DNA of 42,421 nt from Bacteroidota bacterium. Lineage in GTDB: Bacteria > Bacteroidota > Rhodothermia > Rhodothermales > UBA10348. The notes beneath the pieces were generated by a model. That model saw only the letters and a program-made list of their open reading frames with translations. It made no database searches and was not told the origin of the DNA. Every line of letters begins with the position of its first letter. Within the stretch, counting starts at the first letter, position 1. Position numbers and translations under genes: made by a program. The stretch is from positions 1 through 42,421 of the forward strand of contig JAJCYP010000042.1 in the NCBI GenBank assembly GCA_029262855.1. Direction: 5' to 3'. Shown piece after piece: positions 32,427-42,037 of this stretch.

Positions 32427-32455
32427 TTGACGAACCGGATAAGGCGCGCTATATT
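32427..32455 (+). promoter_or_regulatory. Sigma70-type promoter of rpsT
   Basis: TTGACG at 32427-32432 and TATATT at 32450-32455 are separated by 17 bp, a near-consensus pair. The predicted start is near 32462, giving a leader of about 48 nt to the rpsT ATG. The divergent M23/bactofilin/atp train begins 71 bp away. Confidence 0.7.
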
Positions 32456-32509
32456 GGCGGGCTCTGATAGATTTAATTGGCTCTAGTCGCGGACACCCCG
32501 CGTACCACC

Positions 32510-32761
32510 ATGCCCCAGCACAAGTCAGCCGCGAAGCGCGTGCGGCAAACCGAAAAGAAGCGTGTCTCCAACCGTCTGCACCGCAGCCGCCTGAGGACTA
32601 TGATGAAAAAACTGCGCTCCTCGGAGACAAAGGACGAGGCGGGCTCCCTGCTGAACGAGGCGAAGGCCTATCTGGATCGCCTGGCCTCGAAGCGCATCAT
32701 CCACAGGAACAAGGCAGCCAACTACAAGAGCGAACTCGAGCGGCACGTCAACACGCTCTAG
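32510..32761 (+). CDS. rpsT: 30S ribosomal protein S20
   Basis: An 83-residue basic, three-helix ribosomal protein that binds 16S rRNA. The start MPQHKSAAKRVRQTEKKRVSN, the middle SRLRTMMKKLR and the end IIHRNKAANYKSELERHVN match S20. ATG 32510 gives the usual length; an upstream in-frame ATG at 32477 would lie within the leader. It has its own promoter and a strong terminator, so it is a single-gene unit. Confidence 0.97.
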   Translation: MPQHKSAAKRVRQTEKKRVSNRLHRSRLRTMMKKLRSSETKDEAGSLLNEAKAYLDRLASKRIIHRNKAANYKSELERHVNTL

Positions 32762-32782
32762 ATCCCTCGCCCCTGAGATTTG

Positions 32783-32822
32783 AAAGGCCCGATTCCCGTG
32801 GGGAGTCGGGCCTTTTCCTTTT
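32783..32822 (+). terminator. Intrinsic terminator after rpsT
   Basis: AAAGGCCCGATTCCC pairs with GGGAGTCGGGCCTTT (15 bp with one G-U) around a three-base GTG loop, followed by a T-rich tail (CCTTTTCC). It lies 22 bases after the rpsT stop. The arms are A-rich on the other side too, so it could also work in the opposite direction. Confidence 0.85.
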
Positions 32823-32985
32823 CCGAGCGTTTCGCGCGATTGGCCAGCGCTTGTTCCATTGTTGGAAAGTAGCCTGCATGAGTCTCAAAACAGTACCGCC
32901 ACCCTCCCAAAAACGCCCCCAGAGCCGTTTTTCCATTGTGGCACGGGGATTGGGACACCTCTGCTGAACAGACCTGCATTCATTC

Positions 32986-33001
32986 AACACCACGTGGTGT
33001 T
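32986..33001. promoter_or_regulatory. Perfect 16-bp palindrome touching the OmpA-like start codon
   Basis: AACACCACGTGGTGTT is an exact palindrome that ends on the base before the ATG at 33002. It takes the place where a ribosome binding site would be, and the mRNA can form a six-pair hairpin with an ACGU loop next to the start. As DNA it looks like a dimeric repressor operator with a CACGTG core. Nothing else in the 180-bp leader (32822-33001) could be called except two copies of TTCCATTG (32854, 32931). Confidence 0.55.
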
Positions 33002-34198
33002 ATGCCGAAGACCCTTCGTCTTATTGCGTTGACCCTGATCCTGAGCGCGCTCAGTTTTGGGAACACACAGGCACAGAGCAACCAGTTTCGGGACTCTCGT
33101 GCACACCTCGGCGTCGCCGCAGGTCTCTTTACCTATCACGGCCCGATCAACCTGCTGGCCGGTCGTTCGTCCACGAACTTCGTTCGCGAAAGCGATCCGG
33201 CCGCGGTCCTCTTCGGGTCCTTCCCGATCAGGTCCGACCGGTTCTATTTCCGGGGTATGCTGGCGCTCACGAATTTCAGCCAGAAGGACGGCGAAGAACT
33301 GGTGGCAGCCCAGCCGGCCCCGTCCAAGAACGAGTTCTTGACCGGCTTCCTGCTGCTCTTCGAACCCGAACTCGTGATGACGCTCACGCCGGGTTCCAAG
33401 TCACGGATTCTCCCCTACATCTTTACGGGCTTCGGTGCGATGGTCGCCGACCCCTTCAAGTCCGAATCGAAGGTGGACTTCCCCGGTACGGGCGTGCCTG
33501 GACCCGAGCGTTCTGTCTACCACCTTCCCGTGGGTGCCGGCATTGATGTTGCCCTAAACGGATGCTGGTCTGTATTCGCGGAAGCAAGCTGGCGATTCGA
33601 CCTGAACTACGTCTGGCGCAATGAGGCCGACTACGATGCCCATAACACTTCACTCGTGTTGGGAGGTCTGAGGATGTGCATGAATCGTCGGAGAGCCCGG
33701 GCTCCGGAGCCGAGCCGCATACCCGCACCCATGACGGTGCCGGCCTACGCGCCACCGCTGCCTGAATCGCCGCTGATCTGTCCGCTGGTTGAATTGAATT
33801 CGGTCTACTTCGAGTATGGCAGTGCCGAACTGATGCCAGAGACCCGGGCTCTGCTTGACGAGAACGTCGAGGCCCTCGTGATCAATGAGGCCTGCTGCGT
33901 GGAAATCATCGGATACACCGACCGCGACGACTCAGGCATTGAGGCCTTGAGAATGTCTCGGGCTCGAGCCGAGGCCGTGTTCAACTACTACGTCCGCTCC
34001 GGACTGCCCGCCGACATGTTCACGGTTTCCGCGGAAGGCTACGGTGAGTCCTGCGGCAAGGCGAAAGATACGCTCGGCCCTGGGTGCCCAAGAGCCCGGA
34101 GAGTGGACTCCCTGCCGTTTGATTGCGCCAGAGTAATGCGAAATGCGATACTTGGAAGCGGCCGTTCGAACCGCTCCAGACTGCTGGAAAACATGTAG
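33002..34198 (+). CDS. OmpA-family outer-membrane protein
   Basis: A 398-residue protein with a Sec signal (LRLIALTLILSALSFGNTQA), an N-terminal beta-barrel region of about 210 residues (FRGMLALTNFSQKDGEEL, LPYIFTGFGAMVADPF, ASWRFDLNYVWRNEADYD), a proline-rich linker (PAPMTVPAYAPPLPE) and a C-terminal OmpA domain (VYFEYGSAELMPETRALLDEN, VEIIGYTDRDDSGIEALRMS, RARAEAVFNYYVRSGL) that should bind peptidoglycan. Pairs of cysteines surround the OmpA domain (CPLVE, ACCVEI, SCGKAK, GCPRA) and may form disulfides. The start at 33002 is directly preceded by a 16-bp palindrome rather than a ribosome binding site. Confidence 0.9.
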   Translation: MPKTLRLIALTLILSALSFGNTQAQSNQFRDSRAHLGVAAGLFTYHGPINLLAGRSSTNFVRESDPAAVLFGSFPIRSDRFYFRGMLALTNFSQKDGEELVAAQPAPSKNEFLTGFLLLFEPELVMTLTPGSKSRILPYIFTGFGAMVADPFKSESKVDFPGTGVPGPERSVYHLPVGAGIDVALNGCWSVFAEASWRFDLNYVWRNEADYDAHNTSLVLGGLRMCMNRRRARAPEPSRIPAPMTVPAYAPPLPESPLICPLVELNSVYFEYGSAELMPETRALLDENVEALVINEACCVEIIGYTDRDDSGIEALRMSRARAEAVFNYYVRSGLPADMFTVSAEGYGESCGKAKDTLGPGCPRARRVDSLPFDCARVMRNAILGSGRSNRSRLLENM

Positions 34199-34278
34199 GC
34201 TGCTCGGGCAGGCACCACTGCCACTGCCTCGGCCACAACCACTACCACGGCCTCGGCCATACCGGCAACAGCCTCTCA

Positions 34279-34317
34279 AGGGCGGCGTTCTCCCTCAGAA
34301 CGTCGCCCTTTTTGTTT
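34279..34317 (+). terminator. Intrinsic terminator between the OmpA-like gene and queG
   Basis: AGGGCGGCGTTCT and AGAACGTCGCCCT form a 13-bp stem with one G-U pair and a five-base loop, followed by TTTTTGTTT. The T-tract ends one base before the queG ATG. The sequence before it (34199-34278) is low-complexity with GCCTCGGCCA twice, 24 bases apart (34228 and 34252), and holds no gene. Confidence 0.85.
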
Positions 34318-34318
34318 G

Positions 34319-35284
34319 ATGCCTGGATTTGATTCTGCCAGCCAGACCCGTCTGGCAAGAGCCCTCAAGGTGCGGGCGAAGGAACTCGGATTCCTTGGAT
34401 GCGGCATCTCGAAGGCGGAGCCGCTCGATCAGGAAGCCAGGGACCTCGAGGCCTGGCTTCGGGCCGGCCGGCACGGCACCATGCAGTGGATGGAAAACCA
34501 CTTCGACGAGCGTATCGATCCAACCCTGCTCGTTCCCGGCGCCCGATCCGTGATCTCGGTGCTCGACAACTACTACCAGCCCCCGGCGCCCACGGATTCA
34601 CCGGCCACCGGTCGCATCAGCCGGTATGCATGGGGGGACGACTACCATGTGGTCATGAAAGAGCGGCTGGCGGAACTCTACGCCTGGCTGGATGAGGCGG
34701 TTGGAGGAGTATCCGGGCGGGTATTCGTGGATTCCGCCCCCGTAATGGACAAGGCCTGGGCGCGACGATCCGGGCTGGGGTGGATCGGCAAGCACACCAA
34801 CCTCATCTCCCAATCTGTGGGCTCCTGGTACTTCATCGGGGAAATGATTGTGGACGTCCCGTTCCCGCCAGATGTACCGACCACCGACCACTGCGGCTCC
34901 TGCACGCGCTGCATCGAAGCCTGCCCGACCGATGCCATCACGGCCCCCTATGAGTTGGATGCCGAACGGTGCATTTCCTATCTCACCATCGAGTACCGCG
35001 GCGAGGAATTGCCGGAAGAGACCGCGAGCGAAGTCGGAAACTGGATTTATGGCTGCGACATCTGCCAGGAGGTCTGTCCGTGGAATCGGTTCAGCCAGCC
35101 AGCGTCAGAGCCGGGCTACTCCGTTCGCGAGGCCCTGCCCGAGACTTCTCTCGACACCTGGGAAGAACTGGACATCGAGTCGTTCCGCGTTCTGTTTCGG
35201 AAGAGCGCAGCTAAGCGGACCAAGTATGCCGGTCTCATGCGCAACATCCGGAACGCCGCCCGAAATCGGGACAGGTCGGTCTGA
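34319..35284 (+). CDS. queG: Epoxyqueuosine reductase
   Basis: QueG (321 residues) reduces epoxyqueuosine in tRNA anticodons to queuosine, using cobalamin and two 4Fe-4S clusters. The N-terminal domain has VRAKELGFLGCGISKAEPL, the catalytic region VDSAPVMDKAWARRSGLGWIGKHTNLI, and cluster motifs CGSCTRCIEACP and GCDICQEVCPWN. The C-terminal HEAT-like extension of some homologues is absent. The start at 34319 gives the expected N-terminus; no ribosome binding site is visible because the upstream terminator ends at 34317. Convergent with the multi-PAS kinase gene, 8 bp apart. Confidence 0.95.
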   Translation: MPGFDSASQTRLARALKVRAKELGFLGCGISKAEPLDQEARDLEAWLRAGRHGTMQWMENHFDERIDPTLLVPGARSVISVLDNYYQPPAPTDSPATGRISRYAWGDDYHVVMKERLAELYAWLDEAVGGVSGRVFVDSAPVMDKAWARRSGLGWIGKHTNLISQSVGSWYFIGEMIVDVPFPPDVPTTDHCGSCTRCIEACPTDAITAPYELDAERCISYLTIEYRGEELPEETASEVGNWIYGCDICQEVCPWNRFSQPASEPGYSVREALPETSLDTWEELDIESFRVLFRKSAAKRTKYAGLMRNIRNAARNRDRSV

Positions 35285-35292
35285 GACCGCCG

Positions 35293-38007
35293 CTATCCGC
35301 GGTGTGGTCGAGGCAATCGCGTAGAGGCGCTGTCTGGCGTCCGGGCTGCAGGCAGCGTCACCTTGAAGGTTGAACCCTCACCCTTCCGGCTCTCCACCTC
35401 AATGGTTCCGTCCATGAGTTCGACGAGCTTCTTGACGAGCGCGAGTCCAAGTCCGGTGCCTTCGAATCGACGATTCTTCCAATCGTCCTCCTGAGTGAAG
35501 GCCTCGAACAGTTGGTCTTTGAACTGGTCGGCGATGCCGATACCGGTGTCGGCGATTTCGATTTCCACATTCTGCCGAGTGTGGCGCGTGCGGACCGACA
35601 CGGATCCCTCCTCAGTGAACTTGACGGCGTTGGACAGCAGGTTGTCCAGAACCTGTTCCAGGCGATGGGGATCTCCAGTGACCTTGGGGTCGCGACTGTC
35701 GAGCTGCAGGTGCATGCGAACGCCCTTCTTGCGGAGGGACGCCGCGGTTTTCTGGGCCGACTTTCGGATCACACCATGGATGGCCACTGGCACTTTCCTG
35801 ATGGAGACATCGCCCATCTCCAGACTGGATACCTCGAAGAGGTCCTTGACCAATTCGGAGAGTCGTCCTGAGCGGTCGCCAATCGCCTTGACGAATTCGT
35901 GTACTTCGCCCGGAAGCGCGGTTCCGGTCTTGGCTTCGAGATCGGAAATCTCGCGCTCCAGAAGCTGCGCGTATCCGTGCACCGCTCCCAGGGGCGTGCG
36001 GATTTCATGGCTCAGCGTCGCGATAAACCCGGTCTTGCGCTTGACGGCCAGTTCGGCCTGCTGCTTGGCATCCATCAGGACGTCCTCGGCGCGCTTGCGC
36101 TCTGTGATGTCGGTCAGGGTGCCGGAGACCGTGCTGAATCCGGCTGGGTCCGGATTGGGGGCGGCCTGCTCCAGGATCCAGCGGACCGAGGTGTCGGCCG
36201 AGCGGATTCGGTACGTGATTCGACTTTCGTGTCCCTGCTCCAGCGTTCGGTCGTGGGCGCGGACCATGGCGCGATCATCGGGATGAACCACCGATTCGAC
36301 CCAGTCCAGAGATCCGTGCAGATTCGTGAACGAAGAGGCCGGATGTCCGGTGATGTCCTCGATCTGATCGGTCACGAAGAGGTAGCGTCGCGCCCCATCG
36401 TCCCCGAATGCGAATCCGAATAGGGCGTTGTCGACCGCGGCCACCACCATGCGATAGCGCGAGCCCACCTCGATCCAGGACCAGAGGGTCTCGAACACTT
36501 CCTGCAGCTTCTTCAGGAACGACCGTTCCCGAGGTGTCCAGGCCTTGCGGGACTCGTGCTCGCCGGGGAGGCGTTCAAGTGCAAGGAAGGTATCGAAGCC
36601 CCCTTCCTTGCCGAGTCGAAGCCAGATGGCTTCGTGAATGTCTATGACGGACGCGAGCGCGGCCGCATCGGCGTCCTCGTCCGGGCCGACATACAATTCG
36701 GTACCGGGACCCATGGTGACGAGGACTTCGCGGTCGCCACCGTGATTCTGCCGGGCGTATCCGTTTGAAGCTGTCCACATGGCCCGGGTGAATGGTGCCG
36801 TGGCAGCCGGATCACTGAACAGGACTCGAACGCGATCTGCACCAGCGGCCTCGCCGATGATGCGTGCCGCGGAATCCAGGAAAACGTTGACGTCCGGTGA
36901 TGCCGTCGCAATCTCCCGGAGGGTAAGCGAAGCGGCCTCGTAGCGGGTACGCGGGTCATTCCAACCGTCGCGCCCGTCCGCGCCGTGCAGCATTACGGTA
37001 CATCCGGCGCGAACGCCCTCCAGATATACCGGACTCACGCCCAGGGTCGCATTCTGAATTGATCCGGACGCAGTCTCGAATCGGGCCTCCAGGCTGCGGG
37101 CTGCATCGCCGTCAGCAAGACAGCGCCGGATGCTGCGTGCGGCCTCCGGATCGAATCCGGGTGCCTCGTCGACGAGTCGCTGTTTCCAGCTGTCGGCGGT
37201 GGTGATCCCCACGAGTTCCTGTACCCGGTTGTTCATGTAGCGCACAGAGCCACCTGCGTCTACCCAAAGCATTCCCACCGGGCTTTGATCAATGGCGCGG
37301 CGAAGCGTCTGGTTCAGCTCCTGCTCCTCACCGCCGCTCTCGAATCGAGTCAGATCGAAAACGACGGCCTCGACCTCGTAGGCCTCGCTGAAGTAGAGAT
37401 GCATTTCCGCCCGACGAACAACGCCCTTGGCAGTGCGATACTGAAACGTGACCATACTGGCCGTCTCAGCCGTCACGGTACGAATGCACTCCTCAACCTG
37501 GGAAAGATCTTCCGGAAGTACCACCCGCGACCAGAACCGAATGCCGACGATATCCTTGTCGGAAAACCCGGTTCTACGAGGAGCTTCCTTGTTGACCGCC
37601 AGCACCGTTCCGTCGGTCTGCATGCGCAGGACCATGGCCGGCATCTGGTCCAGAAGCGCGGCGAAGGCAGGACCATCTTTGTCCTCGTGGTCCAACGCAT
37701 CCGGCTCATATCCTATGACAACCCAGCCCTGTTCGCCGGCCAGTCGCACCGCCTGCAAATAGAGCCCACCTTTCTTCAAAGGCAGCGTTTCAGACGAATC
37801 CGGGGCCATTTCGCGCAGCATCCAGTCCACATCGTCCGGCATCGAATGGCCTTCCTGCCAGTCCCAGCAGAGGCGTGCGAACGGATTGAGCGTCTGGATC
37901 ACGCCCGCGGCGTTCACCTCGGCGAAGGCGAACTCCTTGAGATCTGCCAATTCCTGCAGCGCATCGGCGCTGAGGGCAGAGACTTGCATCCACGTTGGTG
38001 ATGCCAT
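35293..38007 (-). CDS. Multi-PAS/GAF sensor histidine kinase
   Basis: A soluble-looking kinase of about 904 residues. Domains: a PAS-like N-terminus (about 1-100), PAS (about 110-230, MPAMVLRMQTDGTVLAVNKEA), PAS (about 240-350, SPVGMLWVDAGGSVRYMNNR), a GAF-like domain (about 365-530), a PAS/PAC (about 530-650, ending SGTLTDITERKRAEDVL), HisKA with His667 in SHEIRTP, and HATPase (NLLSNAVKFT, DTGIGI, GTGLGLALVKK). No receiver is attached, and no response regulator is adjacent, so the partner is unknown. The start is uncertain (candidates at 38007, 37989 or a TTG at 38064). It is the last gene of the lysS train. Confidence 0.88.
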   Translation of the reverse strand: MASPTWMQVSALSADALQELADLKEFAFAEVNAAGVIQTLNPFARLCWDWQEGHSMPDDVDWMLREMAPDSSETLPLKKGGLYLQAVRLAGEQGWVVIGYEPDALDHEDKDGPAFAALLDQMPAMVLRMQTDGTVLAVNKEAPRRTGFSDKDIVGIRFWSRVVLPEDLSQVEECIRTVTAETASMVTFQYRTAKGVVRRAEMHLYFSEAYEVEAVVFDLTRFESGGEEQELNQTLRRAIDQSPVGMLWVDAGGSVRYMNNRVQELVGITTADSWKQRLVDEAPGFDPEAARSIRRCLADGDAARSLEARFETASGSIQNATLGVSPVYLEGVRAGCTVMLHGADGRDGWNDPRTRYEAASLTLREIATASPDVNVFLDSAARIIGEAAGADRVRVLFSDPAATAPFTRAMWTASNGYARQNHGGDREVLVTMGPGTELYVGPDEDADAAALASVIDIHEAIWLRLGKEGGFDTFLALERLPGEHESRKAWTPRERSFLKKLQEVFETLWSWIEVGSRYRMVVAAVDNALFGFAFGDDGARRYLFVTDQIEDITGHPASSFTNLHGSLDWVESVVHPDDRAMVRAHDRTLEQGHESRITYRIRSADTSVRWILEQAAPNPDPAGFSTVSGTLTDITERKRAEDVLMDAKQQAELAVKRKTGFIATLSHEIRTPLGAVHGYAQLLEREISDLEAKTGTALPGEVHEFVKAIGDRSGRLSELVKDLFEVSSLEMGDVSIRKVPVAIHGVIRKSAQKTAASLRKKGVRMHLQLDSRDPKVTGDPHRLEQVLDNLLSNAVKFTEEGSVSVRTRHTRQNVEIEIADTGIGIADQFKDQLFEAFTQEDDWKNRRFEGTGLGLALVKKLVELMDGTIEVESRKGEGSTFKVTLPAARTPDSASTRLPRPHRG

Positions 38008-38088
38008 GAGCGGTGAGTTGGTCCAGTTGGGTGTTCGAGCCATCCCTATCGAAAAGGGTGCCAATCCCGCTTTCGCGGCAGCATGGAT

Positions 38089-39384
38089 CTATCCAGACCC
38101 TTGTCGGGCCGCCACCGCTTTCTGAAAAAGCCGCTCCTTGGGCACCACCATGATCAACCAGAGGGCGCCACAGAAAAACTGAACGCCGCCCAGGAGCAGA
38201 ATCACACCACGCAGATCGAGCATCTCGGCATCCAGAATGAGACTCGCCGCCAGAATGGCGACGGTGTCGGCTACCATCACGGCCAGCCACTCGGTTGCAA
38301 AAACGCGTCCTCGCCACCGGTCCTCTGTCCGTTCCTGCAGCAGCACATTGGACAAGACCCAGTTCGCTCCAGAGGTCGCGTGCGCGACGATGATCAACCC
38401 GGCGATCCAGTAGGTCCAGGGCATGAATCCAATCGCGAGGTAGCAGAGTGCGCTCACCGAGACGCAGACGCCCAGGATGGCAGGCCAGTGTCGGCGGTCC
38501 CGGGCCAGCGATCTTGCCACGATGGGACCGACTCCAGTGCCCAGGCCTCGTGCGGCGAACAGTATGCCTATGGCCACGGAGGCGGCGGCAGGCTCCAGCG
38601 CCTCGCCCAGCAGCGCCAGGAGAAAGACCAGTCCGCCGCCGGCGATTGCCCAGGTGGCCTTGGCCAGCGCCATCCGGCCAACCTCGGGCACCTCGATCAT
38701 GTGCCTCCAGCCAGCCAGGACGTCCTTGAACGCGGTGGTTATCAGGCTTCCGTCGCTGCGGACGGGATCGGTTTTCTGCGGAATGACCGTCCGCCAGATG
38801 AACCAGGCCGACACCAGGTACGTCAGGGAATCGAGCACGAAGACCGCCTTCAGCCCCAGATACGCCGTGGCAAAACCACCGGCTGCGGCTCCGAATGCCA
38901 GGAGCGTGGACCACGTGGCGGCCATGAGTGCGTTGGCCGTCATGAGCTCGTTGGGCGCCGTGATGTTCGGAACGGACGAGTTCTGAGCCGGCCGAAACAC
39001 CGAGCCCACCACTACCTGTATGACGGTAAAGAGGTAGATCAGCCAGACCTCACTGGCCTCATCAACCAGGAGAAATCCCAAGACCACCACGGCGCGGATC
39101 AGGTCGGCCCCGATCATCACCCGGCGGCGGTTGAAGCGGTCAACCACGAGCCCTGCCACGGGCGACGCCAGCCCTGACGGCAGCATCTTCGCAATGAACA
39201 CGGCGCCCAGGGCCAGCTCGGATCCGGTCAGCTGCAGGATCAGTGCGTAGAGGGCGATGGTGTTGAACCAGTCTCCCAGCAGCGAGACCACGTTACCCAA
39301 CCAGAGTCGGCGGAACATGACGTTCTGCCGAACGAGCTGGACATAGCCCACCTCCCAGGTCGCCGCGGTGCTGGCCGAACTCAC
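38089..39384 (-). CDS. Major facilitator superfamily transporter (MFS_3-like)
   Basis: A 431-residue inner-membrane protein with about 12 hydrophobic helices. The motif-A region is [15 protein letters not shown] after helix 2/3, typical of MFS exporters of the enterobactin/multidrug group. The substrate is not evident. The start is a GTG at 39384 overlapping the lysS stop (GTGA), so it is coupled to lysS; the gap to the downstream kinase is about 80 bp. Confidence 0.88.
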   Translation of the reverse strand: MSSASTAATWEVGYVQLVRQNVMFRRLWLGNVVSLLGDWFNTIALYALILQLTGSELALGAVFIAKMLPSGLASPVAGLVVDRFNRRRVMIGADLIRAVVVLGFLLVDEASEVWLIYLFTVIQVVVGSVFRPAQNSSVPNITAPNELMTANALMAATWSTLLAFGAAAGGFATAYLGLKAVFVLDSLTYLVSAWFIWRTVIPQKTDPVRSDGSLITTAFKDVLAGWRHMIEVPEVGRMALAKATWAIAGGGLVFLLALLGEALEPAAASVAIGILFAARGLGTGVGPIVARSLARDRRHWPAILGVCVSVSALCYLAIGFMPWTYWIAGLIIVAHATSGANWVLSNVLLQERTEDRWRGRVFATEWLAVMVADTVAILAASLILDAEMLDLRGVILLLGGVQFFCGALWLIMVVPKERLFQKAVAARQGSG

Positions 39385-40961
39385 TGGCCTGGTGCGCCCG
39401 GCCCTTCCGTCTCCGCTGTATCTTCTGTCGCTTCCGGGTCTTCCGTGGCTTCCGGTCTCAGCAGCGGAAAGAGGATCACATCCCGGATCGAATGCGAATC
39501 GGTCATCAGCATGGCCAGACGATCAATCCCGACCCCCAGGCCGGCCGTAGGCGGCATTCCGTATTCCAGGGCGCGTAGATAGTCCTCGTCGATCGCCATC
39601 GCCTCGTCATCTCCGGCCGCATGCAGGCGATCCTGAGCCTCAAACCGACTCCGCTGGTCATCCGGATCGTTCAGCTCGCTGAAGGCATTGCATATTTCCT
39701 TCCCACCGATAATGGCCTCGAACCGCTCCACGAGCCCGGGGGTCGTCCGGTGTCGCTTGGCGAGGGGACTCAACTCCACCGGATAATCCGTGATGAAGGT
39801 CGGCTGGATGAGATTGGGCTCGACGAACTCGCCGAAGATCTCATCGATGATCTTACCCGATCCCATTGAGCTGTCGATCTCGAGCCCGAGTTCCTTACCG
39901 ATTCGCGCCAGCTCCTCTCGGGACAGCCCATAAAGGTCGTGGCCGGTTCGTTCTTGAATGGCCTCGAACATCGGGATCCGCTTCCAGGGGCGCTTGAAGG
40001 AAATCTCGTGATCGCCGAATTGAACCACGGGCATGCCATTGAGCAGCGTCGCGACGTGCTCGACCAACTCCTCCACCAGGTCCATCATCCAGTCGTAGTC
40101 CCGATAGGCTACGTAGAGCTCCATCATCGTGAACTCGGGATTGTGGAATCTGCTCAGGCCCTCGTTCCGGAAGTCCTTGGCAATCTCGTAGACCCCGTCC
40201 AGGCCGCCCACAATGAGCCGCTTGAGATACAACTCATCTGCGATCCGCAGAAAGAGCGGCATGTCGAGGGCGTTGTGATGCGTCGTGAAAGGCCGGGCCG
40301 CTGCGCCTCCGTAAACGGGCTGCAGCGCCGGCGTCTCCACTTCCAGATAGCCCTTCTCGTCCAGGAACGACCGGATGCCCGTGATCATCCGGGCGCGCTT
40401 GCGGAAGGTCTCCCGCACCTTGGGGTTGACCACGAGATCCACGTACCGCTGGCGATAGCGGAATTCCTTGTCGGTGACCTCGTTGTAAACCTGGCCGTCC
40501 TGCTCCTTCACTACGGGCAGCGGACGAAGGGCCTTGGCCAGCAGGACGAGGCGCTCGGCATGAACCGAGACCTCGCCCATCCGCGTCCGGAAGACGAATC
40601 CTTCGATGCCGACAATGTCTCCGATGTCGAGCAGCCGCTTGAATACCGTGTTGTAGAATCCCTCGGGGAGATCATCCCGCCGGACGTAGACCTGAATGAG
40701 GCCCTCGGCGTCCTGCAGGTGGAAAAACGAGGCCTTGCCCATGATGCGCCGGGACATCATGCGTCCGGCGACGCTCACGCGCAGTGGCGCCGGCCCGTTT
40801 TCTTCGCCCGGCTGGTGCTCTTCATCGGTGAATGACGCGATCAGGGACGCAGAACGGTGCGTGACAGACCACGAATGCGGATAGGCGTCTATGCCTGCCG
40901 CTTCGAGTTCGGCGCGCTCCTCACGGCGACGCAGTTCCTGTTCTGTGTAGTCGCGACTCAT
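39381..40961 (-). CDS. lysS: Lysyl-tRNA synthetase, class II
   Basis: A 526-residue synthetase charging tRNA-Lys. OB-fold anticodon domain about 60-170 ([23 protein letters not shown]), then class II motifs: motif 1 region ([23 protein letters not shown]), motif 2 ([22 protein letters not shown]) and motif 3 ([15 protein letters not shown]). The tail after FPLLRP is extended by an acidic, low-complexity segment of near-repeats ([18 protein letters not shown]). Its ATG overlaps the cyclophilin stop (ATGA). Confidence 0.97.
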   Translation of the reverse strand: MSRDYTEQELRRREERAELEAAGIDAYPHSWSVTHRSASLIASFTDEEHQPGEENGPAPLRVSVAGRMMSRRIMGKASFFHLQDAEGLIQVYVRRDDLPEGFYNTVFKRLLDIGDIVGIEGFVFRTRMGEVSVHAERLVLLAKALRPLPVVKEQDGQVYNEVTDKEFRYRQRYVDLVVNPKVRETFRKRARMITGIRSFLDEKGYLEVETPALQPVYGGAAARPFTTHHNALDMPLFLRIADELYLKRLIVGGLDGVYEIAKDFRNEGLSRFHNPEFTMMELYVAYRDYDWMMDLVEELVEHVATLLNGMPVVQFGDHEISFKRPWKRIPMFEAIQERTGHDLYGLSREELARIGKELGLEIDSSMGSGKIIDEIFGEFVEPNLIQPTFITDYPVELSPLAKRHRTTPGLVERFEAIIGGKEICNAFSELNDPDDQRSRFEAQDRLHAAGDDEAMAIDEDYLRALEYGMPPTAGLGVGIDRLAMLMTDSHSIRDVILFPLLRPEATEDPEATEDTAETEGPGAPGQ

Positions 40962-41659
40962 CGACTGGCGGGTCGAATGACCATCGGCAGCGGCTCCAGG
41001 GGTTGGTCGCCAAGGGCCTGCGTCGTCGCGTCGCCGCGGCTGTTTGGAGTGTCCACTCGGCTGATGGCGTCAAGCACGTCCATGCCCGATACGATCTCTC
41101 CGTAGACCGTGTACTGGGTGTCCAGAAGCGGGGCGCCACCAACGGTGGTGTAGACCTCTCGGTGCTCCGCCGGAAACGTGAACGGCTGACCCGATTGGGC
41201 GCTGTAGTGGGCCTCGATCTGGTCCAACTCCGCGTCCGCATAGGCGCGGCCCGTTACGAGGTAGAACTGACTGCCACTGGATGCCTTCTCGGGATTGTTG
41301 GTGCGGGCGGCCGCCAGCGCACCCTTCTTGTGGAAGTACTCGGGGCGCAGTTCTGCGGGTACCGTATACCCGGGACCACCGATGCCGTTATTCATCGGAT
41401 TCCCGTCCTTCGAGTTCGGATCACCGCCCTGGACCATGAACTTGGGGATCACGCGATGAAACAGCGTCCCGTCATAGAACTTTTCCGAAACGAGCTTCCG
41501 AAAGTTCTCGGCATGCAGGGGCGTGTTTTCATAGAGTCGAACCGTGATCGTGCCCAGTTGGGTCTCGATGTCAAACAGATCGTTCGAGGGCTCCTCAGTT
41601 GGCGCGCAGCTTACCAGCAAGAGTGTCGACAGAAGTAGCAGCGTGAGATTCCGAAACAT
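40958..41659 (-). CDS. Cyclophilin-type peptidyl-prolyl isomerase lipoprotein
   Basis: A 233-residue periplasmic or envelope folding catalyst that interconverts cis and trans proline bonds. It has a lipoprotein signal ([12 protein letters not shown], Cys18) and a full cyclophilin domain: [21 protein letters not shown], the catalytic region [19 protein letters not shown] with the arginine, GALAAAR and SGSQFYLV. It lies 3 bp after the small conserved gene and overlaps lysS. Confidence 0.95.
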   Translation of the reverse strand: MFRNLTLLLLSTLLLVSCAPTEEPSNDLFDIETQLGTITVRLYENTPLHAENFRKLVSEKFYDGTLFHRVIPKFMVQGGDPNSKDGNPMNNGIGGPGYTVPAELRPEYFHKKGALAAARTNNPEKASSGSQFYLVTGRAYADAELDQIEAHYSAQSGQPFTFPAEHREVYTTVGGAPLLDTQYTVYGEIVSGMDVLDAISRVDTPNSRGDATTQALGDQPLEPLPMVIRPASR

Positions 41660-41662
41660 GAT

Positions 41663-42037
41663 TTAGGGGTCCGCTTGTAGCGTTTTGGCCAGATAACGGG
41701 CAATGGCCGTCTGGAGAAGACGTTCCTGATCAAGCTCGGAAAGCACTGGAACCGTTTGGATCCGCTCCCATCCGGCACCGTCCCCGGTCCTTCGGTAGAC
41801 TCCGATCTCAGACAGAACCGCATAGGTGCCGTCCATGATCAGGTCCTGCTTCATCTCCTTCTTCAGGCGAGGCTCAAATTCGCCACCCCGGGAATCAATG
41901 CCTATCAAGAACAGAAGAGATTCCACGGAGGGCTCCCGGCCGAATCGTGCGCGGGCCCAATCGCACGCCTTTTCCCATTCAGCCTCTTGACCTGGGTCAG
42001 TTAGCAGGGTCTCAATAGAGGGGGTCTGGGCCGTCAC
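41663..42037 (-). CDS. Small conserved protein of unknown function
   Basis: A 124-residue, mostly helical, charged soluble protein (MTAQTPSIETLLTDPGQEAE ... EPSVESLLFLIGIDSRGGEF). It has the pattern of a conserved small protein common in Bacteroidota with a LLFLIGI motif, a KKEMKQDLIMDGTY segment and a DxxGW turn. I do not know a function. The start is a GTG at 42037 overlapping the stop of the DUF2520 gene (GTGA), and the cyclophilin gene follows after 3 bp. Confidence 0.68.
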   Translation of the reverse strand: MTAQTPSIETLLTDPGQEAEWEKACDWARARFGREPSVESLLFLIGIDSRGGEFEPRLKKEMKQDLIMDGTYAVLSEIGVYRRTGDGAGWERIQTVPVLSELDQERLLQTAIARYLAKTLQADP

